The notes beneath the pieces were generated by a model that saw only the letters and a list, made by a program, of their open reading frames with translations, was not told the DNA's origin and ran no database searches. Positions 34,751 to 47,436 of a DNA stretch of 64,000 nucleotides are shown here, one piece after another (position 1 is the stretch's first letter; every line of letters starts with the position of its first letter). The position numbers and the translations under genes are program-made. This stretch comes from Echinometra lucunter (taxonomy: Eukaryota; Echinodermata; Echinoidea; Camarodonta; Echinometridae), in the NCBI GenBank assembly GCA_029962745.1, contig CM057151.1, positions 6,258,706 to 6,322,705 on the forward strand. Direction: 5' to 3'.

Positions 34751-36360
34751 TAGTTAAAACTTCTGTTCCAGTCAATATGTTTGCATGAGGTCTTTGAACA
34801 GTCAGGCTACCTCAGAGACCACCATATATGTGAAGATAACTTTTCTCTTTTTCTTTGTTTGTGTTGTATGGTCTGCGTAATCAGGTTTGGTCGCTTAATT
34901 CCTTTTGCCAAAATAGAAACTGCTGATCCCATATGTACCATCGTGCATTGTTACTAATAATGTTAAATGACAGTGGTATTTCAGGAATCTGAGTCAAAAG
35001 TGATGTGAATCCCCTTTTCTGCGGTAAGCTTCTAATATGTTGGCAATGCCTTCTTAAAAGTAAGCAAGAATGACCTACTTTAGTACTACTTACACATTTT
35101 TCAGTTACCATCAGAGAAAGAATACTACTTTACTATTCAACCCATTTCTTCACCGCCAATTTCACTGATGCCTGGTGCTATAGAAATGTCTTTGTTGCAT
35201 AGCATTTCCCCTCCGTTCTCTTGGACCTTGTTATGCAGAAACTCTAGAATGAGACACTTGTACTCAAAATGCATTCTGAAGAAAAGCTTCATTGTACGAG
35301 TGTATGGATTGAAAAGTAGCTGCTAGCGTCACTATCTTGTATTCCAGACATGTACAAATGTTCATGTGAAGGAAAGGAAAAGAAGTCCTTGTGCTGCATT
35401 CTCCGTGCTTTTCCCTCCATCTCATACTCTCATGCTTGGCTTCTTTCAAACTCGGCGCAGCAGGATAAACACGACCAATTTCCTTGAGTAGCTATAGAAT
35501 CGCTTCCCGATCAAAGGATGTTGACATAGCGATTGCCTATCAAATTTGTGGGTATATGAAGCACATGTGTATAAAATGAATAATGGTGGTTGTGGTATTG
35601 TGAGGGGTACAATGAGCAACGAGAGGAGAGTAGGAAAAAAATCATGTAGCTTAGCATTCTGGTTTGAAATAGAAAAATTCTGAATGGCTGGTTGAAATGG
35701 AGTAGACTTGAAAAGCTCAGCAATGGAAGGAGAATACTGATGTTTTGAGAATGGGAAGGGGGTAATTTGTCTGCAGCAGTTTCTTGAGTGCTTGAAACGA
35801 CTCCCTTTTCTCTTGACTGAATCTGTCATTAATGTGACAGAATATATTATAAAAAGTATAATATGTACATATTAAGGAAAGTCAATGATGCTGGGAAGGA
35901 TGTATTGTGACTGTTTTGCTAATCTGTGTACCTAAAGAGGCATTTGAATTTCTGCCTCAATGAGGATTTTCCACATAAATTCTTTTAAAAGGAAACAAAT
36001 AGCCATATTTGAAAAGAGAAGGGAAAAGAGAAAGCTGATGTTCGTGCTGAGTGGTATATCATTCATACTTCTCTCGTTGCACGAACTGCCATTCACTGAC
36101 TGTGTAAAGGTTGAAGTACTATCAAAGATGTTGCTTGGTGTAGTAAGACACATTAAAGACATTGGTTAACATTGTTATGATTTTTTTAAAATCTTGTTTT
36201 GTTACTTGAAAATGGGATAAACAGAAGGGTTATAGTGTAAAAATACCAGTCTGAAAATTTCAAAGTATAATATCCACAGGAAGTATTTTTAAATATAAAA
36301 AGTGTGAACCAATGTTTGAAAAATATACGAGGGTCGGTTGCACAGAATAGACATAAGGAG

Positions 36361-36381
36361 TGCGCATGCGCGTATGACTCA
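36361..36381. promoter_or_regulatory. NRF1-type palindrome next to an AP-1 site, in a small CpG-rich patch
   Basis: TGCGCATGCGCG (36361-36372) is a full match to the NRF1 promoter motif, and TGACTCA (36375-36381), the AP-1 core, begins two bases later. The surrounding 100 bp (about 36325-36425) are CpG-rich (TATAACGCGGCGGG nearby) in otherwise AT-rich intron. This could be an internal promoter or enhancer of the pump gene, or the end of a mobile element. No downstream exon was identified. Confidence 0.35.
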
Positions 36382-36722
36382 CCTTACCGTACTGTGTGTA
36401 TTGGCGTATAACGCGGCGGGAGGCACATAATGGCATTTTCAAATTCAGGCAAAGTGGTCCTCGTAGTGATTGTCTCGTGAGACGAAGGATAATAAAATTG
36501 CTGTTTGCATCTAACTTTCACTTTTTCATTCCAAATTATGGTTGGTTTCAGGGGTTTTGAGTACAAATACGAGTACTCATACACATGTTTCATCTTAGTT
36601 TGAGAATTTTTTAAATCAGCTACTCACAAAGTTAGCCAATGCCTTTAATCTATGTGCAGTACTTTACTTGGTGACCAGTGATTTAGGGTCAAGGGTTAAT
36701 GTAGCGTCAAAGGTTGACTGAG

Positions 36723-36900
36723 ATGATGGCTCATTGGTAGAGCAAGTGTCTTGTAACTGAGAGGTCATGGATTCAAGACCAAGCTGATGCACATCTGCCC
36801 TTGATGAGGCATTAATCCTTAAAGAGCAAGTCCCTTTGACAGAGATTTAGCTCTTAGTTGCTGCCCTGTAAGCATTTCTTTTGTAGGAGTCAGGTAAACT
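36723..36900 (+). mobile_element. tRNA-derived SINE, head similar to a tRNA-Thr(TGT)
   Basis: TGGCTCATTGGTAGAGC (36727-36743) is a good RNA polymerase III A box, CTTGTAA fits an anticodon loop with TGT, and GATTCAAGACC (36770-36780) is a recognisable B box at the expected spacing. The acceptor stem does not pair and about 110 bp of unrelated sequence follow, which fits a SINE rather than a working tRNA gene. The right limit is approximate. Confidence 0.6.
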
Positions 36901-37197
36901 CAGTCAGGTAAACTCACACACTAGCATCATTTTCCTATACCCTCAAAAGCTGAAGCAAGTAAAGGTTCAATTATTAGATTATATTTCCAGATATAAAGTG
37001 CTCACAAAATGCAGGCAATATTATTGCTGGAATGATAAAAGGATGTATTTCCATGTGAAACAAATCACTTTCATGAGATTCTAAGCATTATTTGTGCACT
37101 GGACAAACAATTTTTTTTTTTATAGATTGGGCAGTTGTGTTGAATAGTAATTTTGAAAAAAAAAAATGGTTTTAATAATGAAAGTGATAATAATAAA

Positions 37198-37512
37198 GCC
37201 TTTTTTACACTTGTTTTGTTTTAACCCCAGACTATCATTAACCCCAGACTATTTGTTTTGCTGTTTATATTTGCAATTTTAATCCTGTACTATCCCCACC
37301 TTTTTGCTTTTAGCCCCACCAAATGTGGGCTAACCCTGTTTTTTCTGGGGCTAAAATAGTCCCGTACTATCAGTGATTTAGCCCACCTTGGTAAAGTGTA
37401 ATGTGAACAGAAAGCCGGCTAAGCTTAGTCCCCTACTATCGGTGGGGCTAAATGCTGTTTAGCCTCACTGATAGTATGGGACTAAGCAAAATTTTGCCAG
37501 TGTGAAAAGACT
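37198..37512. mobile_element. MITE of about 315 bp with CTTTTTTACACT ends
   Basis: The left end CCTTTTTTACACTTG is matched by CCAGTGTGAAAAGAC at the right in inverted form. The interior carries repeated AGTCCC(G/C)TACTATC and GGGGCTAAA words in both orientations, so both arms are built of diverged copies of one motif. No coding frame. Confidence 0.6.
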
Positions 37513-38594
37513 AATAGTGAAAACTCATAGAGCGCACACACCGTACATGGACGCTCGTGGCATTTGCCCAGCAACAGTTCTATTTAATACAAGTGTACTA
37601 CAAATTTGTTTTTTAAAAAAAGAGAAAATATTAGAGTTATTACTACTTAGAAACACAATATTTGCATCACCCATTACAGTTCTCAGCTTCACTAGGTAAG
37701 GCCTGGCTCCCTCTTGTTGCTCCATTCACTGCCCTGTTTTTTTAAATGACTACTTGGCAGTTTTTTGTTTGTTTTCTTTTCACAAGATTTTTGTGTTTTC
37801 TTATTATGAATTTCCAAATTGATAAAAAGAGTCTTGACACTGATTTCAACTTGTTGATATATTGGCAGGTCTCGACTGACACATTATGCCTAATGAGACC
37901 TAGTTTTGTTATGGGAGGCATGGGATTGTGACTCTTTCAACACTGTGGACATTGCATAACAGTGTACTTAATATTATTTCTTTACTATTTTCTGAGTACA
38001 TGTTTGTGAAATTCTTGTGAACAATAAAAATTCATGAAGAAGTATACTTCTTGTATATCTGCCAGTCTGCATGTAGCACCCCATGGAATATACCATTCAG
38101 TTAGTAATTAAATGGTAAAATCCCATTACTGTCTTCATTTATTACATTTGTGATGTCAGTCCTCACTGAACTCTGAGACTGACAACTCAATTTAAATTTA
38201 TTTAAAATTTCAGGAGGGACATTGTCAAGTTGATTATTTTTTTCCCTTAACATGCAGCATGTTTTTCCATTCAGCAGAAATGATAAATGATATTTTTCAA
38301 GCAAGAAAGATAAATATATATCAGAGGGGAGATTAGTAGTAATCGTACATCTGAAACATGATAAATCTAACATATGACACAATTAATCTGTGCTATATAC
38401 ATAGCATCCATCATAGGGGGAACATCGAGGTAACAATTTACATTCGATACTAAACAATTATTATTACCTTGATGAAATTTAAGGGAATGCTGTATATACA
38501 TCACCAAAGCCTTGTATGTTTGGGTAACCTTTCCATGCGGACAGCAAAAAAAAAGTCTATTAGATTAGGAAACAGGCTTTTTTTTTTTTTACAT

Positions 38595-38760
38595 GCAAGC
38601 ACTGTCTGGATGGACGGACGGATAGCCGCTCGGCTAACACATGGTCCACCCACTCGCCTATCGAAACGTCTGCTGCCCTCGGGGGCCCGCATGTCGTTGG
38701 GTGTTACTGACAGCTGTCCCCCGAGTGCTTATTGGGTCATAGTAATATGCACGCGAGAAG
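38595..38760. promoter_or_regulatory. Isolated GC- and CpG-rich island in intron 4
   Basis: About 150 bp with many CG dinucleotides (GGACGGACGG, CCGCTCGGC, CTCGGGGGCCCGC) stand out sharply from the AT-rich flanks. An inverted CCAAT box (ATTGG) is near 38730. Both strands are open for 60-100 codons, but neither translation resembles a protein I know. It could be an internal promoter, an unrecognised exon or a recent insertion. Confidence 0.3.
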
Positions 38761-38888
38761 TTCCATCACATATCAGTATTTTATGACCAGAATGATGGGT
38801 ATCAAAATTTACATGGAAAGAATGTCTTGCTGATGCATGTATTTTTCTTAGGTAAACATGCCTATCTAAGTAAATTCTGAGCTATGTG

Positions 38889-38892
<4 letters not shown>

Positions 38893-38929
<37 letters not shown>
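38893..38929 (+). repeat. (TC)n microsatellite
   Basis: Eighteen TC units without interruption. Confidence 0.95.
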
Positions 38930-38934
<5 letters not shown>

Positions 38935-40300
38935 CAATTAATATATCTCAGGCTTTAGATTAAGAGAAAGTAGAATATGATTCATTTGAAATCCATTGTG
39001 AAAACTCACCTTAAATTATCATGCAGCAATAGCCATTAAAATCAAATTCACATAGCTGCTACAGACATCAGCATGTTGTCCTTGAATGGTCAATTATATA
39101 CTGTAGTGCCAATGCTATACATGTAGATTGTTTTTCCAAGTCATACATGTTTTAAGTACAGGATCTGTTATGCATGGTTAGCCCTTAGATTGGTAATGGA
39201 TAATTTGATAGAGGAGGAAAACTGATCATGAGATGCTATGTAAAATTAGAAAAATGATGGCACATCCTGACATCTTGAGTAGATGTTAATGTACTCCTTT
39301 AGACTGAATGGATTGGTTTTCTCAGTAGCCAATGTCTGCTGCCTTTGAAGGCTTTTGAAGGCTATTCACTCCCTTAAAAATCCATGTTTTGCTCATAAAA
39401 CCCCCATCCCATGTGCATTAAGATATTACTCACTCTTATTGAGGCTATATTTGTGTCAGCCCGTGGTCGTAAATTAATACTGATTATGGATAAGTGTCCC
39501 TTCTTTATATTTCGCAATGGAAATCACTTTCAAATTTTGATGATTGTTGCTTTCTTATAATTATGTTGACATTATTTTCAGTTTTATTCTAAAAGGATAG
39601 GAGTACTGGACTGCTTATTCCTCCCTATTGACCTAGTTTCATGTGGAAAAATTGTATAAATGGTATTCATTTTGCAAGTAATAGAATAACAGTCTATTAG
39701 CCAATCAGAGGTGAAAAAATAGGTTGTTGACTTAACGAGGTAATACATTAAATAATCATGCGTAAAGGAAGCGCATCCTTCAAAGTTGTGGAATTATAAA
39801 AGATGTAATGAATTTGCCTTGAATCGTGTCAGAGGTAAATAACAGAGGTCAAAACTGATTAAATTTGTAGGGGATGGTTATGAAATTTCTGTTGATGCTT
39901 CCTTTGAAAGGAGAGTGATTGCTTTTTTGATATGACCTTAAAAGCATGCTTAATTTGCTGTGGGAATCCCTCGACGGGTAATTTCCAAGCACTCTTCCAG
40001 TGATTACTCCTGTAAACCCTTCGCTTTCCTCTTCGCCGATCATAATCCATTTACAGCCTAACATTTAGCACATTTAGCCCTACTCTCTCTCTGCTGTATT
40101 TTGTTTGCTGCATGCCTGCCCCGACTGGTCATGTCCACTAACACGCTTCTCATTGCCCCCAATGATTGATCGCAGAACTCTGGCTAGGTAGTGCAAATCA
40201 CTATCAGACAACATCAAGAACTTTGGAGATATCTAGCAGTCACAAGTCATAATCTTCAAAAGTAGATAGATACTAATCAAACACTGACTGTTGGAACACT

Positions 40301-40326
40301 CCCCCCCCCCCCCCCCCCCCCCCCCC
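40301..40326 (+). repeat. Poly-C run of 26
   Basis: An uninterrupted run of C. Its true length is likely variable or misassembled, as for the poly-G run at 9101. Confidence 0.9.
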
Positions 40327-42718
40327 GAGCACACAGTCCTTTACCCACATACTTGAAAACCTCCAATTTCACATGTGCAAATTCTAGGTGAGAAAGGCAA
40401 TTTCCCTGCACAAATAATGGACCATAGAAAGGCAGTTAATGGCTTTTTAGGAATACTGTAGGGGCTTGTAATGTACAAGGAATGGATGTTGTAATGGGTA
40501 TGGACATTGCTTCAGTGGCTTTAAATTAAGAAGAATTAGCAATGATTAAGATTAAAGTGGAGTGTGACAGGGTGTGAATAATTGATCTTCAAAGTCTGCT
40601 TAATGGATAGTTTGCATTCTAAGAAGTCAAACATAGACTTTCAGATGCTACCTGTGTCTAGTGTAACCAAAAAAAAATAAAGTGTTTTGTTTTTGTTTTT
40701 TTGTTTCTTGTATGGGATGTAGGAGCTGGTTATCTTTTTGATTCTCAGAACTCATATACCAATGCTGGAGACATACTGAAATTGGTCAAAGCCTCAAAAT
40801 TTGTATTACAGAACCTGTTACTATAACTCTATGATTTTTCTTCTTTCCAATTTCTGATTTTTAAAAAAAAGTGTTTTCCAGAAATGATCATTCTTTTTCG
40901 CCATTACGATAAATACACTAAGAACTTCATACGTTCTTCTAACATTGCATGAACTGAATATTACCTTTATAGCCCAAGGACAGTATGGGTAATAATGTCC
41001 AGAATAGATATAGCATTTTCTTCTATTTTGTAGTAGACCATAGTAAGGTACCTCAAATTCCATGAAAGGCTATGTACATTTCTCTATTTTCATCCTGGAT
41101 GTAAGAGTAAATTGATTACAGGTGAAAAGGATATGGATAAGCCTGAATATTTGGTATACCTTTGAAGTCATTACATGATGAATTTCATGAATATGGCTGT
41201 TTTGAAGTTGTTTATATCCCATGTTCTGTTGTTCACGACCTTTCAGGCTGTAGGCACGTTCAATATTCTCCCTATGGTTGAAGCAACTCACAGTCTAACA
41301 TTAGAATTTCAAAGTTGTTACTGATCTCCTGTAGTAGCTTTTAGATAAAGGTTAAGAATCCAAAGTAACGCATACTGAATATTCAACGGCTCCTTACATT
41401 TCATACCTTGCTGCAAGCAATTGTTGCACATCTCAGGGAATGCCAAGCCTTGAAATGGAAAACTTAACATCACATTCAAATCATAGAGGCTATAAAATAT
41501 TTGTGTGTGTGTCTAGAAATGTTCTTTTCTGTTCATTAATCAGTCAGTAATAGTGGATTGAAGTGGGGAAAGTTTAATGAATGACCATGTTTATTTCACT
41601 TTACATGTGAGTGAAACCAACACATTTGGTCAATTACTTACAAGAAAGAATGTTTAATCACTCGTTTATACTTTGTGCATAATGAAGTCGCAGCCAAGCA
41701 AAGAACAACATACTCTGTGATATTGATCTTGCTTTATTTTAGGTATAACATATTCCCGAGGCTGAGTGTAGCATGCTTGCGTCATAACATTGCGTTCATT
41801 GATTACAAGACGTCTTAGATTGATAAGATCAATACTGTCGTCACCCATGGTTTGGCAAGATGATGAATCCACCTAAATCATAGAATTGCCACCGACATGC
41901 CAAATGTATCTCTGTAACATATTTCAAATGCAAAAGAAAATTACAAGAGTACAGCATTCATCTGGTAAGACTCATTCTTCTTGCACTAGGCTAATTCTCC
42001 AACCACCAGTACATTGCAATAAACCTCACTTTTCTCTTATCTTGTTTATGTTCATTCACCACTATACGATCGTTGCCAATTTGTCCCAAACGGCTATAGA
42101 TATTGGACGTTTCCTTCAGTGCAGTTTGAGGAGTTCATGATATCATTTCAGGATATGTCAAGAGGTTGTGGCGGTGATTTGATTTATTTCACGAAGACCC
42201 CCAAAATGTCAGATGGGTTGCTTCAGCCCAGACTATTATTCGTTAGCCGTGTTGACAGCCACGAATATAGGTGTTTACAATTTAGCATGAAGTATAGCCC
42301 TTGCTTTGCAATCAATGTCAGAGATTGAAAATGTCAGAAAAGTTTTTCCTTTTCACGAGATGCTGTGACAGAAAGAAAAGAAAAAAAAAACCCTGATCAA
42401 ATTTAAGTCAAAAGGATTGGATAAAGGAAGACTCACTCTCTTATCTGAAGAAGTTTCAAGATTCATCATAAATCTTGAAGCAAATCTATAATCATTCATG
42501 GATTATTATCATTATTTGTAACTTTTCTCTGTCTCTATCATAATTCTTTTTTTCTGCATAATTTTTTAATCTTTCTGTATCTATGTCTAATCTCATCCCA
42601 ATTTCCCAGTAGCACATTCACATCACATGGAAATATATAAAAGATGATCATTTTTTTCATCAATTTGTGATTTTCTCAGCACATCCTCATGCATGCATTA
42701 AAAACAAAAAAACATAAA

Positions 42719-43045
42719 GGCCTAAATACACAAAGGTGGTTTAAATTTAGACCCTTGTTTATGCAGATTTTGTGGTATAAGTGCACTTGCTTTGGCGTAT
42801 ACACTAAGAAAGGTCCAGTAATGAACGCCTGTGTGTGGCAAAGGGTACTAAATTCATACTAGTTGCCATGGTTTAGACCACGGTTTATGTAAACACTTCA
42901 ACTAGCGTGAATTCAGTCCCCTTTGCTAAACACACGCATTCATCATTGGACCTTTCTTAGTGTATGCGCTAAATCAAGCACACTTACACCACAAAATTTG
43001 CATAAAACATGATCTAAATCTAAACCACCTTTGTAAATTTTGGCC
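42719..43045. mobile_element. 327-bp foldback MITE with long arms
   Basis: The ends GGCCTAAATACACAAAGGTGG and CCACCTTTGTAAATTTTGGCC are inverted copies with few mismatches. The arms continue through TTTAGACC..TTGTTTATGCA against TGCATAAAACATGATCTAAA, and CACTAAGAAAGGTCCA against TGGACCTTTCTTAGTG, to a small loop near 42880. The whole unit folds as one hairpin. No coding frame. Confidence 0.88.
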
Positions 43046-44200
43046 AATGTCAGGACATTATGCTGTCACTATGTTACTATTACCAACTAAATTCATAGAA
43101 CGATGTAGATCGCTAGCTGATGCACACATCTTGAGAGGCCAGGTGTGTCAGGTGGTGGTGGCTCTACTCCCCTATTCCCCTGCGAGTTATTGATGTATCT
43201 TCTTAAGCCTGGTTCAGATCTACCACAGTAAGCTTGCTCTTCAGCAAAATAATAAATAATTTGCTTTTAAATAAGCACCACATAGGGAAGAAAAAGAAGC
43301 TGTATATAACAAAGGCCTCTATACGTTACATGAGGATAGAAACACTGTAAAGCTCTCCATGCTTAAGTCATTTCATTTTGCTGCTGTATGTGGTGTTTGC
43401 GATAGTTAACCATGTATGTGAATGGGACTTCATGCTTATGCACTCGAAACCTTCTCTACTTGACGTAGGTATTGCAGCACAGTCACACTGCCACACTGAC
43501 TGATAATCAACAAAATTTAGGCAGTTCAGGGTGCTGTCAGGTTACTGTCAAGCTTACATTGATTTCCAGTCACTTTGAACTGTTTTAAGTAGGCTTCAGA
43601 CTTTGTCAGGCTCTGATCCTTTGATCATGGTTGAAAGATTTCACATCGACTCCAATCTGAGATTTGTCAATGATCAGTGGGGGTCTGGCACAATATAGCA
43701 CGCGTTGCTTCCTGATTTCAGTCTATAGTCGGTCTGTTGTTGTGTTTCAATGATGTGACATGGATAGTACTCAGAATCTAGATTTGACATTGTTTAGACT
43801 GAACTAATAAAATAAGGAAAGAGATATTGACTGATTATTGACTGTGAGAAGTAACATAATATCTTGGATTGTTGAAGATTCTAACTCAGCAACAGGGTTA
43901 CAACACTTAGGGTCTAAATCCTTCTAGATATATTCACAAAGAATAGAAATTCAACAAGCAGTCTGACAGGACATGCTCTCTTTCAATTCAGTATCAGTTC
44001 TATACATGTAGAATGAAGGAGAAAAGCCAATATTACCACTGTATTATAGACATGCTGAACTTGATCAGCAGGAATGACAGGGTCATCAGTTACACCCTTG
44101 TCATGTATACATGTTAATAATTGTTGTCTAAATTGTTGTCTAAATTAGATGTGGAACTATTCTTCTTGTGAATGTATCTTTATTTAAGTGCATGTCTTAA

Positions 44201-44646
44201 AGTGATTACACAATGGTAAATTTTTTTTAAATATATGATCAAGAATAGAATTCCAAGAAGAATAACATTAAAAGTTTGAATTTCAATCGAAATCAATGCA
44301 TTTTGGCTAATTTTCTCATAAAAAGTCAAGAGTTGACCAAAAAATTTGAGTATGGGGTATGACATAAAAGTGGGTACCCAGCTTCGCGCATTGCTCTTGT
44401 GCTGCGCGCTAGACTGTACAATTTGTATTGTACCTTGCGCGCATTTTGCTAGAATTGCGCGTCAAAGTTGGTACCCAGTTGAAACTGGGTCACAGCTGAG
44501 GGGCCAAAAATATCCTGAAATCTTACCACATTTGGGGGTTTCCTTGGCAACACGACTTTTCAAAAAATTTTAGGCCGATGATTTTCTGCTAATAAAATCA
44601 TGCTCTTTTAAATGAACTAATATTGTTTCAACATTGGATACCCCCT
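44201..44646. mobile_element. Possible TTAA-flanked element with a CpG-rich centre
   Basis: TTAA occurs at 44197-44200 and 44647-44650. The ends AGTGATTACACAATG and CATTGGATACCCCCT match in inverted form at about 10 of 15 positions. The centre has an inner inverted repeat, TGGGTACCCAGCTTCGCGCA against GCGCGTCAAAGTTGGTACCCA, with several GCGC clusters. Both the ends and the family are uncertain. Confidence 0.4.
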
Positions 44647-44820
44647 TTAAAAAAATGAAGCTAGATCATGATTATGAGAAATTGTTTCTAAATAACACTG
44701 CAACAAATGTGTATTAATGATACATAAAAAGTGCTCATATATGCTTTTATCTTGATAGGAATTAATGTAACTGACAGCACATTGATACATATCTTCCTGG
44801 ACCAGAAAGAGCAGAATGCA

Positions 44821-44930
44821 GTTTGGGACAGAACCTGCAAGAGACCATTGATTGGAGGAAGGGGTGCAGAGCATTGTTTGCTTACAATGCTCTGCCCCCT
44901 CAATCCTTTCTCTCAGCATTTTGTCACCTA
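44821..44930. repeat. Hairpin of about 110 bp with a perfect 12-bp tip stem
   Basis: GCAGAGCATTGT (44866-44877) and ACAATGCTCTGC (44884-44895) pair perfectly around a 6-base loop. Pairing continues outward with bulges through GGGG/CCCC, GATTGG against CAATC, and AGAGA against TCTCT. The size suits either a very short MITE or a miRNA-type precursor. It lies in intron 4. Confidence 0.6.
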
Positions 44931-47436
44931 TGCCTGAATGGCTGTGAATATATCACTACCTTGACAAGAAGTACATTCGTTACTAATCACTTCTCCTGTC
45001 AGTTGATTGCCACCTCCATGCAGGAGAAAAATCAGAGCAGGCGAGACTAGTAACTTATGATTCAGGATTTGGGACAGGGGAAACTGGGCTGATGGTATCA
45101 CTTACATAGAGACTACCTCAAAGGTTAAATGATTTTGAGCTATTCCCAAGACCCACTGAGGCAGGGCACGCATTCTAGATACATGTCCTCCTCACCAATA
45201 GTGCATCTACGCAAACACCATGTGCTGTAGTGGCTGCTCCACACGTGTCTGTGAAATGCATTGTAACTCGATATGATAATGTATTTATAAGTGTGTGAGG
45301 CCACTTTTGAAATGTGACCGAAAGGGTTTTTAGGATGGCGGTGTTATGGATGGAAATAGTGAGTGGGAGGAGACTGGAAGCCCTGTCAGAGAGAAGGGAA
45401 TGATGGTGCTTTTGAAGATTGAAACAGATTTGCTGAGAATGTGTTAAAGTAGAAAATATCTGCTGGATTAGAGAGTAACTTGAAGTATCGTGTTACCGTA
45501 AAATTGGTTCAGTGCTTGAAAGTTTAAATGTTTATGGAAAGCATGCCTGATATTTAAAAGTTTACAGTAAATGGACAATTTGAACCATGTTCTCACTGTT
45601 CTTGTATTCTCCATCATACTTGCATCTGAGATTTTATTAAATTGTTTGGTTGCGGGAAGCTCCCTGATTTCTATAACGTTGATTTAAAATAATTGATAAG
45701 GCCACAGTCACGACAGCCTAGCAAGTTCTATCTTATGCATCAGAGTTTTGTTGCCCAGGGAGTGACATTAACCATGGCTCAAAATTCACATGCATTGACA
45801 CAGAATTAGCAATGAAAGATAATCTTCTGCCAGAGTTCATCAGATAGGTCATCTCACAGATCTGAATCCCCTACAGTGTTCCCCATGCTATCTGTAGGCC
45901 TTACCTCCCCTTTTTTCCTTGAGAAGTGAGAATGGACATGAATTATTGGCAGATTACACTAATTATGTTATGCCTATCAGTGTGAAAGGAAGTGAACTTT
46001 TATCATAGAGGCAGATTCGTGAAGAAGTCCTACATCCTACATGTACTTTCTGTAAACATTAATGCAGACCAAACCAGAAAGCAGCCACACTTGCCCATGG
46101 CCATCAGTCCCATATGCCCAGTTTGTGTAGATGAACAGTTTTACACACAGATTGATAAAGCAGATCCATAGGGCTTGCAATTTGAATGATGATATTTCCA
46201 CCATCTGATAGGTCTTTCACCAAGGCACTTAGCAGAAGCAGATTACAGACATGATCCTGTCAACATTATGTTAGGGTCTTCCATCATGTCTTATCCAGAC
46301 ACTGTCAGGTTTTATCAAAACTACTGCCTCTCAAATGTGAATTTCATGAGGTTTCTTGTATCAGCGTGAGAGATACTTCATTAGCAAATTATGTATTTTA
46401 TAGACAAGACATCAAATGAAAATGTTTATGAAGGAATTGGTTTAGTTTAAACCTGTTTTTAGAAAGGCTTTTTAAAAAGAAACCATGTAAAAAGGGTTTC
46501 TTTTGTTTGACATACATGTAAGACGAGTTGTGGATGATAATTTTGAATTATGTTGGTGAGAAAGAATAGGAGGGATGCAAGAGTCCTCTTGTTAAAATCA
46601 TGAAATTGCAATAGAAACAGCGATGCTGGCATGATGTCAAGTGGATGCCTGTGACACATCATACAAGGTCCAGATCAAAGAAACTGGACAGAAGGGATCA
46701 TCTCCAGACCAGGTTTGATCCCCACTATTCTCTCAGGGATCAGTATGGGTGTAAAAATGTCATCCCCTAGATCTCATCTCATGCTGAAGGTACCATGAAG
46801 GAATTCAGCAGTTGTGTTACTTGACAGATTCGTAGAAGAGGTAGTGCTCCATTGGAGGATGCTATGCATGCTCTGTAGATAACTTGACCCAGTCCATCCC
46901 TTATTGATTATTTTAGATGCAGTGTATGTTTAGGAACCTATCCTCAAACCAGATGTGGTTACCCTTTTCTTTTTCTTTTGTTATGTTTGATTTAACTTTT
47001 TTAAAGAAATATTTTTTTAGCTTTGGCAATAAAGTGCAGATGTGTCAGGAGAGTCAGGTGTACTTTATGGCAGATGAATGGCTTAAAGCTGATGGGTTCT
47101 TGGATGAATAAGATATACAGAAACTGGATTGCTTGGACTACCTTGGGCAGAAATGTGCTTAATCAAACCATGAAAGGCATCTTCAGTATTTAACTGGAAA
47201 AGATATCCCCCTAATTCACCTAGAAAAGCATCTTCCTTGTTGGGTATACTCTCAAATCAGCTGATGAATAGGTGGTATGTTAAGTGGCTAGAACTCTCCC
47301 ATGAATCACACTGATTTAGGTTTAAGAATCTGGAAGAGTCCCAAGCCTGTTGAGAGCTTTCAGACCATATCCTCCAGTGGTCTCAACCTCTCATGATACC
47401 TCTCAGCTGCCATGTTGTGCTTGTATGCACAAGGTC

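Noticed and set aside
35446..35829. 127-codon minus-strand frame
   Set aside because: No recognisable motif, no splice or promoter context; a length possible by chance in 64 kb. Kept only as a low-priority search target.
36324..36333. TATACGAGGG as the end of a mariner transposon
   Set aside because: No matching inverted end and no transposase remnant nearby; too short to support.
36723..36793. A functional tRNA-Thr gene
   Set aside because: The acceptor stem does not pair and the D and T arms carry mismatches; a SINE head explains it better.
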